A stretch of DNA of 64,000 nt from Galaxea fascicularis. Lineage: Eukaryota; Cnidaria; Anthozoa; Scleractinia; Euphylliidae. The notes under the pieces are model-generated. The model saw only the letters and a list, made by a program, of their open reading frames with translations. It was not told where the DNA came from and did not search any database. A program made the translations under genes and the position numbers. This document shows positions 52,327 through 64,000 of the stretch, one piece after another. How positions within the stretch are numbered: position 1 is the stretch's first letter; each line of letters opens with the position of its first letter. The stretch is from assembly GCA_948470475.1 (NCBI GenBank), contig OX419337.1, positions 27,230,372 through 27,294,371 on the forward strand. The letters run 5' to 3'.

Positions 52327-53300
52327 GTGTTATTCTTAAGTAACGTTTTACTCTTCTCAAATTCATCAAATATTCTCAAAAGTTAGTTTACGTCCTGTTA
52401 GCACGCTCGTCTTCGAGCTGCAATCAAATGAGATTTAAGCAATAAAATCATTGAATTTTGAGAGTTTTATAGCAACAATTTTCTTTTAAACGACGTTTAT
52501 TTTCACCTTTATTGGCCTGAACAACAGTAAATAGTTTGTTACTTTAAAGTAACTGTGTTATTCATTTCATATTATTGCAGTTTCCAGAAGCCTTTCGTTT
52601 GTAGAAGCAAATTGTTCCGTACCATTTCAAAGGTAGTCAACCGTATTTAGTAACAGTTAAAGGCAAAGAAGTCTCAAGTTTACAAGTTTCCATTTTTATT
52701 TAAACAGTATTGACAGCATTTGCTCTAAGAGCACAAAGTGGTAAAAACTATTAGTAAGAATCTTCGGCTTCAGATGGAGATCAAGATCAGATGGGGCAAC
52801 TTGAAAACTTTGCACTTTTTTAAAAAATCTGCCTTTGTGTCCAGTAAGATTTTCTACAAGCTGTTCTTCCTTTAAGAAACCAGTTGTCAGTGATACCTTT
52901 TTTCTTGAGTTTACTGTACAGTTTCGACGTTGACGAAAGCCTCACCTAGGATCGGTGACTAGTAGGCATCATTTATTTCGTCTGAATACACATCTCTCGC
53001 CCTGACATCCGAGTATTTACCCTGCCTGAGTGACCGGCGCGGAAAGGGGAGATTTACCAGCGCGAGGTGGAAAAGATGGAGGCGGGAAACCTCCTTTTCA
53101 CTTCTCACTCAGGCCGTGCCCAAGAAGTGAGGAATTTGGAATTTCGCCTTGGAGGACGAATACACTGTAGCTCAGTTCGCTCCAGGATTTTTATGGTGTT
53201 GTGTTTGTCACTCTGTCTTACCCGCAAGGAATAATTAAATAGTGACTGTTATTAGAAGTAACCCTGATGTAACTGAAAATGGATATCGACTGGACGGCGT
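52327..53300. other. Intergenic, no gene seen
   Basis: AT-rich, followed by a GC-richer segment around 53020-53120 with GCGCGGAAAGGGGAGATTTA. No conserved frame. Confidence 0.3.
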
Positions 53301-53542
53301 ATTAATATGGAACGCCAAGGGTGACAAAAGGTTCAAAAATAAAATATAGGTTGTACCACTGAATATGTGCCGTAATGCGTTATATATGGGTTGAAAATTG
53401 CACAAATATGGTTCATAATAAGCAAAATATGGGCTTCTTGAAACTCGATATATATGTTGTTGCAGCGTCAAATATATAGGTTGAAATTATCGATTTCTTC
53501 GATCTTCGGAAAATCTTCGTAACACGTGGACGCGCGCGTGAC

Positions 53543-53970
53543 GTGGGACAGGTCGAGCGAGCTTTCGCCATTTCGGAATTGATCATGGACAATGCTTATC
53601 TTGGAGACTTTTTCGATGGGATTCCGGCTATTATTTTCCAGGCTTGTCGGCATATACACGACGCTGACTTTGAGGTCATCCAGCGAATTCATCGAAGGCT
53701 CGGAGATGCTCTGTATTCGCTAAATTATCTTGTTAGTCGAGCGTGTTGTGCAACAAGTCCCCTTGATCTCGATAGACAGAACGATTTTTACTCTCTTATT
53801 ACAGCCTTGCGATCACTCTACGAGACATAGACACGTAATATTTCAGCCAATGATTCAAGAGAGGATCAACGAGAAGCTTTCTGCTATCGACTGGAGACGC
53901 TGCGGTGGGAGGCCAAGGTTTTTAATCAGTCAGCGACGATCAGATTGACGCGTTAGAGAGAAGGAATTAC
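53543..53970 (+). pseudogene. Transposon ORF N-terminus, related to the 17.8-kb remnant
   Basis: From VGQVERAFAISELIMD (ATG possibly at MDNAYLGDFFDGIPAI) the frame runs 95 codons, to SLITALRSLYET. After frameshifts the sequence continues CGGRPRFLIS, DDQIDAL and NYSWRAMSRILRVS. This repeats the order GRPR, E/DQ-x-AL, W-x-x-(I/M)S-x-I-x-x-VS seen at about 18100-18230. Both palindromic elements therefore contain related proteins, each cut off after the helix-turn-helix. The mirrored frame in the right arm is 55130-55417 (minus), differing at two residues (D/N and C/R). Confidence 0.5.
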
Positions 53971-54057
53971 AGCTGGAGAGCAATGTCGAGAATATTGCGA
54001 GTGTCAAAAACGAAGACCCACTGGTCTAAAACGAAGACCCACCCTTTTTTTTTCCAG

Positions 54058-54480
54058 GGAAAGACTATACAGCAAGCTGAATTGCTCTCATTTCTGTAGC
54101 GCATAAATTAAAATGTCATCTGAGCCCACAACAAACTTGACAGTTACTTTATCTCAGTCGATACAACACGTGTCAAGTTGTGTAACGCAATTAAATCCAA
54201 GAGTATAGAAATATACGTTTTAGTGACGATTTTAGTATATTCGTCTACCAATGAACATTATCTTACTCACTCCACGAGCTTACCACAGGATGCCTTTAAT
54301 TATTCAGGGAAAGACTATACACAAAGCCAAATTGCTCTCATTTCTTTAGCGCATAAATTAAAATGTCATCTGAGCGCAAAACAAATCTCAGTCGGTACAA
54401 GACGTGTCACGTTGTGTATCGTAATTAAATCCAAGAGTATATACGTTTTAGTGACGATTGTAGAATATTTTGTCATCATG
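54058..54480 (+). repeat. 250-bp imperfect tandem duplication in the palindrome spacer
   Basis: GGGAAAGACTATACA...ATTGCTCTCATTTCT, CGCATAAATTAAAATGTCAT and AATCCAAGAGTATA occur twice at a distance of 250 bp. Divergence is moderate. Confidence 0.7.
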
Positions 54481-54828
54481 AATATTCTATTTTTCAAGCG
54501 AAAAAACGACATTCTCAACGCAGAGATACATGTGAAAGCGATAATGTAATTTTCCCGGGAAAATCAAATTCCTGTAGCACGTGGTGAATAAATTTGCGAG
54601 TCACGCACAGTTGACCTTTGCGCCTTTCTGTTAAATGATAAGGACAGTATAGCAAAGTAATGAAGTCACCTCATCGTAAGATAATGTTCATTGGTAGCCG
54701 AATAAGAGTATTATTCTTAACGACCATTTAACGAATACATGGATGCGCCTGCTGAAATCGATTATTGTTTACGCCTGACATCCTGATTCCCCAGCCATCC
54801 CCGATAGCTCTCCACGAGCTAAAAACCG

Positions 54829-54954
54829 GTGGGTCTTCGTTTTAGAGCAGTGGGTCTTCGTTTAGGACCAGTGGATCTTCGTTTTAGACCAGTGGATCTT
54901 CGTTTTAGACCACAGGGTCTTCGTTTTAGACCAGTGGGTCTTCGTTTTTGACAC
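54829..54954 (+). repeat. 21-bp minisatellite GTGGGTCTTCGTTTTAGACCA, six units
   Basis: Six consecutive 21-bp units with a few substitutions. Two units occur in inverse orientation at the other side of the spacer (about 54010-54042). Confidence 0.85.
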
Positions 54955-55805
54955 TCGCAATATTCTCGACATTGCTCTCCAGCTGTAATTCCTTCTCTCT
55001 AATGCGTCAATCTGATCGTCGCTGACTGATTAAAAACCTTGGCCTCCCACGACCCCGCAGCGTCTCCAGTCGATAGCAGAAAGCTTCTCGTTGATCCTCT
55101 CTTGAATCATTGGCTGAAATATTACGTGTCTATGTCTCGTAGAGTGATCGCAAGGCTGTAATAAGAGAGTAAAAATCGTTCTGTCTATCGAGATCAAGGG
55201 GACTTGTTGCACAACACGCTCGACTAACAAGATAATTTAGCAAATACAGAGCATCTCCGAGCCTTCGATGAATTCGCTGGATGACCTCAAAGTCAGCGTC
55301 GTGTATATGCCGACGAGCCTGGAAAATAATAGCCGGAATCCCATTGAAAAAGTCTCCAAGATAAGCATTGTCCATGATCAATTCCGAAATGGCGAAAGCT
55401 CGCTCGACCTGTCCCACGTCACGCGCGCGTCCACGTGTTACGAAGATTTTCCGAAGATCGAAGAAATCGATAATTTCAACCTATATATTTGACGCTGCAA
55501 CAACATATATATCGAGTTTCAAGAAGCCCATATTTTGCTTATTATGAACCATATTTGTGCAATTTTCAACCCATATATAACGCATTACGGCACATATTCA
55601 GTGGTACAACCTATATTTTATTTTTGAACCTTTTGTCACCCTTGGCGTTCCATATATTAACCCGGGGGAATGTTCAGGAGCCACGAGATCTGGGTGAGAG
55701 CGTACAGTAAACCAGGCCCAGGCCTGCTCGACAAGATGGTGGACTGAAGGATGTTGAAGTGAATTTTGTTTTTTTCTTTAAAATTTTATAGTATTCGTCG
55801 TCTAA

Positions 55806-58242
<2,437 letters not shown>

Positions 58243-58437
58243 GATGAATATTATTAATTTGCATTTACATGTAGGTACAACTAATGCAAAATACTGTTGC
58301 CTATCAATAACCCTTATTTGATTAACAGATTCCATTGGTCAGAGTACACACTCAGACAAATGGAATCTATTAACTTGGTTTATTGCTTTTCTTCAACTGA
58401 TGATGTCAGTTGTCTACACTTTAAACTCCTCTAGAGC

Positions 58438-58443
58438 AATAAA
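58438..58443 (+). terminator. Polyadenylation signal AATAAA for RBBP9
   Basis: AATAAA 196 bp downstream of the RBBP9 stop codon. Confidence 0.45.
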
Positions 58444-58620
58444 AATGTGAGATTTACACCATCAATAATCTTAATACTAATACTCATAGAGCTATCTCTA
58501 ATTCTGGTCCTTAACATATCTGAAAACCCAGCTTTTGACATGTAGTGATTGCATGATTATTCAACATTGATAGTTACAATTAAATCCAATGTTCAGGGAT
58601 CACAGAATATTTTTAAGGGG

Positions 58621-58820
58621 TCAGTAGATATGGGTCACGCAGCCAGCTTTCCTGGGTTTTTGACCTGACAACCCGTTCTTTTCTGGAACACTAAAATCAG
58701 ATGTAAGACTTTCCATGAGTTCTTCTTTTATGAAACTTGAAAGTTTGTGGATAGTGAGATGTCCTTGCAAAGCAAAGTCCTTCCTGGATTTCTTACTCAT
58801 TAAAAGATTTGATTTGCTCC
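58621..58820 (-). other. Possible extra 3' exon on the minus strand
   Basis: After an acceptor-like TTGCTTATTTGCAG, a frame reads SKKSRKDFALQGHLTIHK and ends GCVTHIY with a stop at 58621. It looks coding but does not join in frame to the last exon of the OB-fold gene: the only plausible donor there is phase 0, whereas this frame needs phase 2. It may be an alternative last exon or part of an unrelated transcript. Confidence 0.25.
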
Positions 58821-59098
58821 TGCAAATAAGCAAATACTAACAAAAAATCTGGTAATTCAGTGTTATCCTGATGCCAGTGGTAATGTATAGTAACTATTAA
58901 GTAACAAATTAACTGTACAAATTTCCTCATGATGCAAATTTAGTATATGGTTTATATACTTGCCAGTTCTTTAGTTTAAATATTGTTAGTTACCTTGACA
59001 ATGGCATAACAATGTCACTGAAAGATCATTTTTCTTTTATTGTGCTTTAATGGTAATGTCAGGGTTTTACTTTTGTGCTGTAGAATTAAATTGTACAG

Positions 59099-62000
59099 TT
59101 AACTTGTGAAACAAATGGCATCAACCTGATGTCTTCCTCTAAATGTTGAAACACCAAACAAGCATTCTTGTGCTAATACAGACTCCAGGATCTGCTCCTT
59201 CATGGCTGTGACATGTTCAGCAAACTGTGAAGCTGTCATCTGTAGTAGCTGCTCTGCTGTGTGATTGGTCAAAAATGCTGTGATGCTGCTGTTAGAGTCA
59301 TGCAACTCAAGACTAAGGTCGTACTGCCACCTCCAGTGTGCTGATGGAGATTTCTGGAGGAAAAGAATGCATGGACGAACTCTTTAACCGTTGAAGCCCT
59401 AACAGTGACCAAAGCTTACTTTCTCCTCACAGTGGCACAATTTCAGCCAATACACAGGTTATGAGAATATGGAAAATGATCATCAAACATGAAATGTCTT
59501 GATGTTCAAATTCTCTGAACTAGTAGTATGAGGAATATTAGAAGACCAGTTACCGGTAATATACATGTTGATGTCAGGGTCAAAGGGTTAACCTGAGCAA
59601 TGACTAACATGTAGTTTCAGGTGATGAAGGGAAATGGTCACCAAAGATGAATGTCTTGTTTCTACGATTTCTCCCAACTAGTATGATAGGAACTGTTTAG
59701 AAAACAGTGGGATTTTGTACTTTGATATCTGGGGTTAAAGGGTTAAAATCTAGAAGAAATCTTAAATTTGATTTTATGAATTCCCAAAAAAGAGATTCTC
59801 AAGCAATTGCTGTGTTAGAAATTCGATCTGAATGTTCACATTTTTGGATTCTAATCACAAACCCAGATGTTAGAACCAACTACACGTAGTACAGGGCCAC
59901 ATGAAATTTCCACTCAGCAGCTTTCATTTCAAAGGTCACAGTTTAGGATTTCTTCTACAAACTCAAATGTTTGAACTAACTTGAACAGCATAATGAATAG
60001 TACCTTAGGTAAGTGCTGGATGACAGCTTCCATTTTAGTGACTGATCACAATGAACTGCTAAGTAGCTTTCACTTCTATGGTCTGGAAACTCTAACAGAA
60101 TTTGCTCAAAAGTCCAGTATGTGCATAAGGGGTTTCATTGGAAGCTGGCAACCAGCGAAATCCAATGCCTACTTTGTCATAATTTACCTCTCACCACTGC
60201 CTACTTTGTCTAGATTTTCACTTGAATGGTTAAAGCATGTTCATCAGGTTGCCGGCTACTTTGGTTAGTTCAGACAGCTAGCGCTATTTCAAAAAATATT
60301 GAAACTCTGGTGCATCTGACTAAGATTTTGGGATTAAAGGACTTAAACCTCACCAGTTGACCAGGTTTGTGCAGCATTTCATTTAAATGAGTAACACTAC
60401 ATTTCTGACAGTAAAACTGTCCTGAATGGCCATCCACCTCACCACGACATGAAACATGGACCCTGATTGTGTGACTGCTACTAACACTGTTGACTTGTGC
60501 GATGACTGCTTGACACACGCAGCTGTTAAACTCATTGATATCTTTGACACAGACAGTAGATGACAGACACTTAGTGGCCAACCAGCCAGGCATTGCACTA
60601 ATATTCCAGATCCTAGCACCATTGTTTGTTTCAAGGGTTAATGAACTGGATGAAGAGGAACCTGCAAGGATGATTTGAGAATTATATTACACATGTACAG
60701 TGCTGTCTACAGCATTGCATTAAATGTGAGAAACTGGACCTTTACTCTGTTTGGTGCTTTATGTTTTAAGTAAATTATTCACTAACATTTAGAAACAGAA
60801 GGTTAGTAGTTTGTTTCTTTTCTCTGTTGATGCAGACAAGAAAGTTTACTTTGCCTCTGCTTCACTACATTTGTACAAAGGAATAACTAGCAGAAGAGGA
60901 GTTGCTTTTCTTGATAGCTTCATTGAATGCAGTTGAACAGTCAACAACAAAAACATAACGAGCACGACAGATGCAAGATCTGTTCCTTATGATATGTTAA
61001 TATATATATGTGCTCAACCATGTTTTGGTTGATTTTCAGATTGTCTGTTGAGTTGGGTTTGGTAATTGAAATCAAAATTCTTTAGGTTTTAATGCATGTA
61101 TTACATCATGTTTGGTTGCCAAATTGTAGAGTCAGCTTGTCTGACATTCAAATGAAGAACATTCTCAGCTTTTGTAGCTTACCTGAAGTGTGAACATTCT
61201 CCAACAAGATACTTTGGCCTTCATACAGTGAGCAGTGATAATCTCTTGTGTGATCAAACACTGTAATAGACTGGATCCCTGTGTCATCTTTTGCAGTGAG
61301 AACAAACTTGTGTCCTGATACCTGATGTTGTGTGAATACTTCCAGTACACCCACTCTTGTTATGGTACAATATATTGTCACCCTGGTCATGTTTGACCTG
61401 TAGTAACATAAACATGAATGGGCATGAAACATATGCTCTTATTTCATGTACATCATTCACACTCAGAAGTTTGTCTGGTTCACTTCCTTCTCTTTGCCCA
61501 TTCTGGTTTTCACTGCAGTTGTTCCTTGGCCATGCTATCAATTTGGACCATTTGCAGCATTACTGAAGTTCATTTATGGTGTCCCCAGTTAGCACTGCCA
61601 TGCATGTTATATTGGTTACAACTAAATGGAGTTATTTATTTATAATTTATTATCATCTTAAGTACTAATACCTGATATCACTGAGAAATATTTGTTCAGG
61701 AAATGTGGAATAGTCCAGCATCCCCAAGTTGTCTTTCATTACACTCACAGGGGTCCCCTGAGTACTTGACATCTGGCTGGAGACAAGCTCCCTCACCGGG
61801 TCGTGTGACATGCACAAAATAACCGTACCGGGGCCATATTCCAACAAAAACATTTCATCTTGGCTCGGCACAACAAAGGGTTGATTGATAGCGAGAGTGT
61901 CGCCCTCTTTGAATAAGTTAGCTAGGGGAAGCTGTTCATCCCATAAACAAAAATTGACGTGTATTCCTTCACGATCAACGATTTTTACACAACGTTTGAC

Positions 62001-62813
62001 GCTTGTTTGTCCATTCGGAAAATGAACCGTTTCCTCGATTCCCAAATCTGCAACTTGTACCATGATATCACATCCGTAACGAGGGTATGGACTTTCATCG
62101 ATTCCTTGAAAAGAGCCAAAGTTTTCAAACCTTGACAGGTCGTCATCTCGACACAGAATCACCACATTTTCTGAAGGAAGAAGGTGAACTTTATGGCCAG
62201 CGTACGATAAACCTTTACCTTGAATCAAACGACAACTGGTGAATCGGAGAGTATGGTTTCTGATATTTGTTGTTGGTACCTGGCAAAGTTTTTGATGCAT
62301 GTACATCCCTAGCGAATTCTTTCCTTTGTGATCACGTAAAATCGCTATATTGGTATGCGTGCTGGGGACTGTCTCAATGCTTTGAACCGTTGCCTCGAGG
62401 ATTGATTCGTATCCGATATGGCGACTTTCGAACACCGAATCAACTGTGATCTTTCTCGCTTTCTGTCCTTCCAAACGACCTTGAAACTGACTGAATTGAT
62501 TCCACGATTGTTGGATCTCGGCTAAAATAATCGCTTTTGTTATGCCTGAGGGGTAGCGAGAAAGGAGCGACACAAGCTTGACGAAAAGCCAGTTCCACTG
62601 AGGAAAGCATTTTCCATTTGTACGGTCTTGAATGTAGTTTCTCAAGGAAATAACACACTGTTCAAACATAATCGATATATCAAAGTTGTTTTGTGACTCA
62701 CGCGAAGTTTGTTTTTCGGTTTTCCCGCCTTCCCGCCTCAACTTAGTAGCCACTCGGTAATGGGGAGTGGTTACACAGCAACTCACCCCATTCCCCCTCG
62801 CCCCGTTCATCAT
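59099..62813 (-). CDS. Multi-OB-fold DNA-binding protein with zinc-ribbon insert (SHLD2-like?)
   Basis: Four exons on the minus strand: 62813-61672, 61397-61183, 60661-60354, 59353-59099. They join in frame (phases 2, 1, 0) to 639 residues with GT-AG introns. The start is the first ATG in GCCGCCATGATG, an excellent Kozak context. After a helical N-terminal region (WNWLFVKLVSLLSRYPSG) come segments with OB-fold pattern, for instance CVKIVDREGIHVNFCLWDEQ and FVLTAKDDTGIQSITVF. Exon 3 adds CRGEVDGHSGQFYCQKC, a zinc-ribbon-like cysteine pattern as in the third DNA-binding domain of RPA1. The last exon closes that domain with AFLTNHTAEQLL. Three OB folds with a zinc ribbon in the third occur in RPA1 and SHLD2 (shieldin, limiting end resection at DNA breaks); MEIOB and RADX are also OB-fold proteins. 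SHLD2 is my best guess, not proven. The disordered N-terminus of vertebrate SHLD2 is absent. Confidence 0.6.
59395..59600 (+). repeat. Dispersed repeat with CAGGTTATGAGAAT, third copy
   Basis: It matches the repeats near 2.65 kb and 35.9 kb and lies in intron 3 of the OB-fold gene. Confidence 0.6.
60128..60303 (+). repeat. Dispersed repeat related to 57420-57561
   Basis: GGGTTTCATTGGAAGC, CTACTTTGTCTAGATTTTCA and TTCAAAAAATATTGAAAC correspond to the copy in RBBP9 intron 4. It ends about 50 bp from exon 3 of the OB-fold gene. Confidence 0.65.
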
Positions 62814-62915
62814 GGCGGCCAATGTTGTTGGAAAACTATTTTAACTTTTTGTTTGTTATGGTGAAATGCTCTCCTTACTTCCCTTTTTAGCTTATATGTA
62901 ATTATTCCTTCCACA
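62814..62915. promoter_or_regulatory. Bidirectional promoter between the OB-fold gene and NDUFAF5
   Basis: Start codons of two divergent genes are 102 bp apart. The OB-fold start lies in CATGGCGGCCAATG (reverse strand view), which combines a YY1-like ATGGCGGC with a CCAAT box. No TATA box is visible. 5' UTRs must be very short or overlap. Confidence 0.65.
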
Positions 62916-63965
62916 ATGGCTAGTTACAGAGTCAATTCGTTGTTAAGACAGCTGGGTGTTTGGAGATGTTTTAGCACAAGAAGATCAGATGAATCAATCA
63001 TGAATGTGTTCGATAGGAAAGCAAAGAGAAGGCAAAGGAACAGAGCAGCTATGAATGATAACGTGGCCGTCTATGACTATCTTAAAGATGAGGCAAGTCA
63101 CTTACTTAAAGGAATTTCTTGTTTGATGAGTGTAGATAAAGGCTCTCTGTTGACATACAAGCATCTTCTGTGGCAGTGGGGTTAAAGTGTTGGAGGGGAG
63201 GGGTGGTACCACGAAAGGGGTACTTGCATTGTTAAGGCATGGGAAGGTAAAATGAGGCAACAGTTCATTGACAACCAGGTATGTCTCCCTGTTTGTCTGC
63301 CTGTCTGTCTATGTCTGTGTTGTAAGTCAAAATGAATTTCAGGTCAACATGTTGTTTCCTAATCTAGTGTGAAATGTCAGCTGTCTCCTCCCCCTAATCC
63401 GTAGGGGGCGTGGGAGAGAGAGAGAGAGAGAGAGAGTCATGGATCACAAATAATTAAGGTTAGGAGACAAAGGGAATTGAGAATCAAATTAGTTTGAAAT
63501 CATTTTAAACTGAATTTCATTTTGACCTACAACATCTGTTTACCTACTGGTCCAATGTGAGAGGTGATGGGATGCTTTTTCAATCACTCAGCTGTAGAAA
63601 ATTTTATGTAGTTTATGGTCATTTTTTGTTATATGTTTGATCATGTGTGGCTGATCTGGCATTTATAAATGTTGCTTGATATGGAGTCAATTTTTGACAT
63701 GTGGCACCATTACTGTACAGTGGCTTTAGAGGTGTCGCCGATCCTTAAAAAGGTGGCCAGTCATTGTTAATCCATACCTTACCTGAAAAAGTACATCCAT
63801 CTGGCCAAATACTATTGTACCTTTTCCAAAATTTATGTTTTTGTATCCAATTTTACTAATTGATATGTGGGGTAAAAACCAGAGCTTTATTTTTTATTGA
63901 TTATTATTTGATTTTTTATTGTAGGTTGCAGAGAGGGTTGCTGACAGAGTTGGTGACATTGCTAG
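62916..63965 (+). CDS. NDUFAF5: Complex I assembly factor 5 (arginine hydroxylase), 5' part
   Basis: Exon 1 (62916-63092) encodes MASYRVNSLLRQLGVWRCFS, a mitochondrial targeting-type start, then MNVFDRKAKRRQRNRAA and YDYLKDE. Exon 2 (63925-63965) continues VAERVADRVGDIAR and splices on beyond the window. The order NVFDR-K-K-Q-N-A...DYLKDEVAxRxADRVxDI is characteristic of NDUFAF5, a SAM-dependent methyltransferase-like enzyme that hydroxylates an arginine of NDUFS7 during complex I assembly in the matrix. The methyltransferase domain itself lies outside. The first donor is GAG|GCAAGT, a GC-AG intron, with acceptor TTATTGTAG. Exon 2 ends at a GTGAAC donor, phase 2. Confidence 0.85.
63319..63533. 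repeat. TIR element in NDUFAF5 intron 1
   Basis: GTTGTAAGTCAAAATGAATT is mirrored by AATTTCATTTTGACCTACAAC. Its centre contains an (AG)n microsatellite (about 63412-63437). Confidence 0.7.
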
Positions 63966-64000
63966 GTGAACTAATCTCTATTCAAATTAAAGTGAATTGG

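Larger units (their letters stand above)
53301..55660. mobile_element. Large palindromic transposon upstream of RBBP9
   Basis: Left arm 53301-54040 and right arm 54920-55660 are mirror images (coordinate sum 108,960) and almost identical. The ends read TTAATATGGAACGCC on the left and, after reverse complement, TTAATATATGGAACGCC on the right; TTAA may be the target. The spacer holds a 250-bp degenerate tandem duplication and a 21-bp minisatellite. Each arm encodes the same N-terminal ORF part. It ends about 145 bp before the RBBP9 start codon. Confidence 0.82.

Noticed and set aside
53235..53471. 78-codon minus frame starting MTLQQHIYRVSRSPYFA
   Set aside because: It covers the terminal part of the palindromic transposon and is mirrored at 55489. 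It is AT-rich non-coding sequence with no motif.

Overview
The window looks like animal nuclear DNA, most likely from a cnidarian and probably a stony coral. Genes have many GT-AG introns, proteins are clearly metazoan (uS14m, SmgGDS, RBBP9, NDUFAF5), and the intergenic DNA is packed with short TIR elements, Penelope-like elements and hammerhead-ribozyme repeats. The coral assignment is an inference; no species marker is visible. Layout: (1) 0-4.2 kb holds a broken Harbinger-type transposase start and the two-exon mitochondrial ribosomal gene MRPS14. (2) 5.8-30.8 kb holds a tandem family of eight single-exon genes. Each encodes a small protein with two membrane segments and a long tail carrying an EIPxEDLxKSPAPxLPY block, LPDY repeats and a terminal PPxY. 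Four members are on the minus strand and four on the plus strand, facing away from an axis near 23 kb. At least one is a frameshifted pseudogene and another has lost its C-terminal end. I do not recognise this family and consider it the best candidate for an undescribed system. (3) Among these genes lie a nested palindromic transposon (15.1-19.5 kb), a hammerhead repeat directly upstream of one family member, and a 254-bp tandem repeat with a complete type I hammerhead (a retrozyme candidate) at 29.6-30.0 kb. (4) 32.6-45.3 kb is one 15-exon gene, RAP1GDS1, with many repeats in its introns, including a TTAA-bounded element and a tRNA-derived SINE. (5) 46.0-47.6 and 51.3-52.3 kb are two decayed Penelope-like elements (RT plus GIY-YIG); between them is an unrecognised 340-residue gene. 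(6) 53.3-55.7 kb is a second large palindromic transposon ending about 150 bp before RBBP9 (five exons). (7) 59.1-64 kb holds a four-exon gene for a multi-OB-fold protein with a zinc-ribbon-like insert (possibly shieldin subunit 2), head-to-head with the start of NDUFAF5, only about 100 bp between start codons. The conserved genes are housekeeping genes (mitochondrial translation, complex I assembly, small-GTPase chaperoning, serine hydrolase, genome maintenance) with no evident shared pathway. Reading was by eye; exon boundaries rest on frame continuity, splice motifs and remembered family sequences, not on alignment software.
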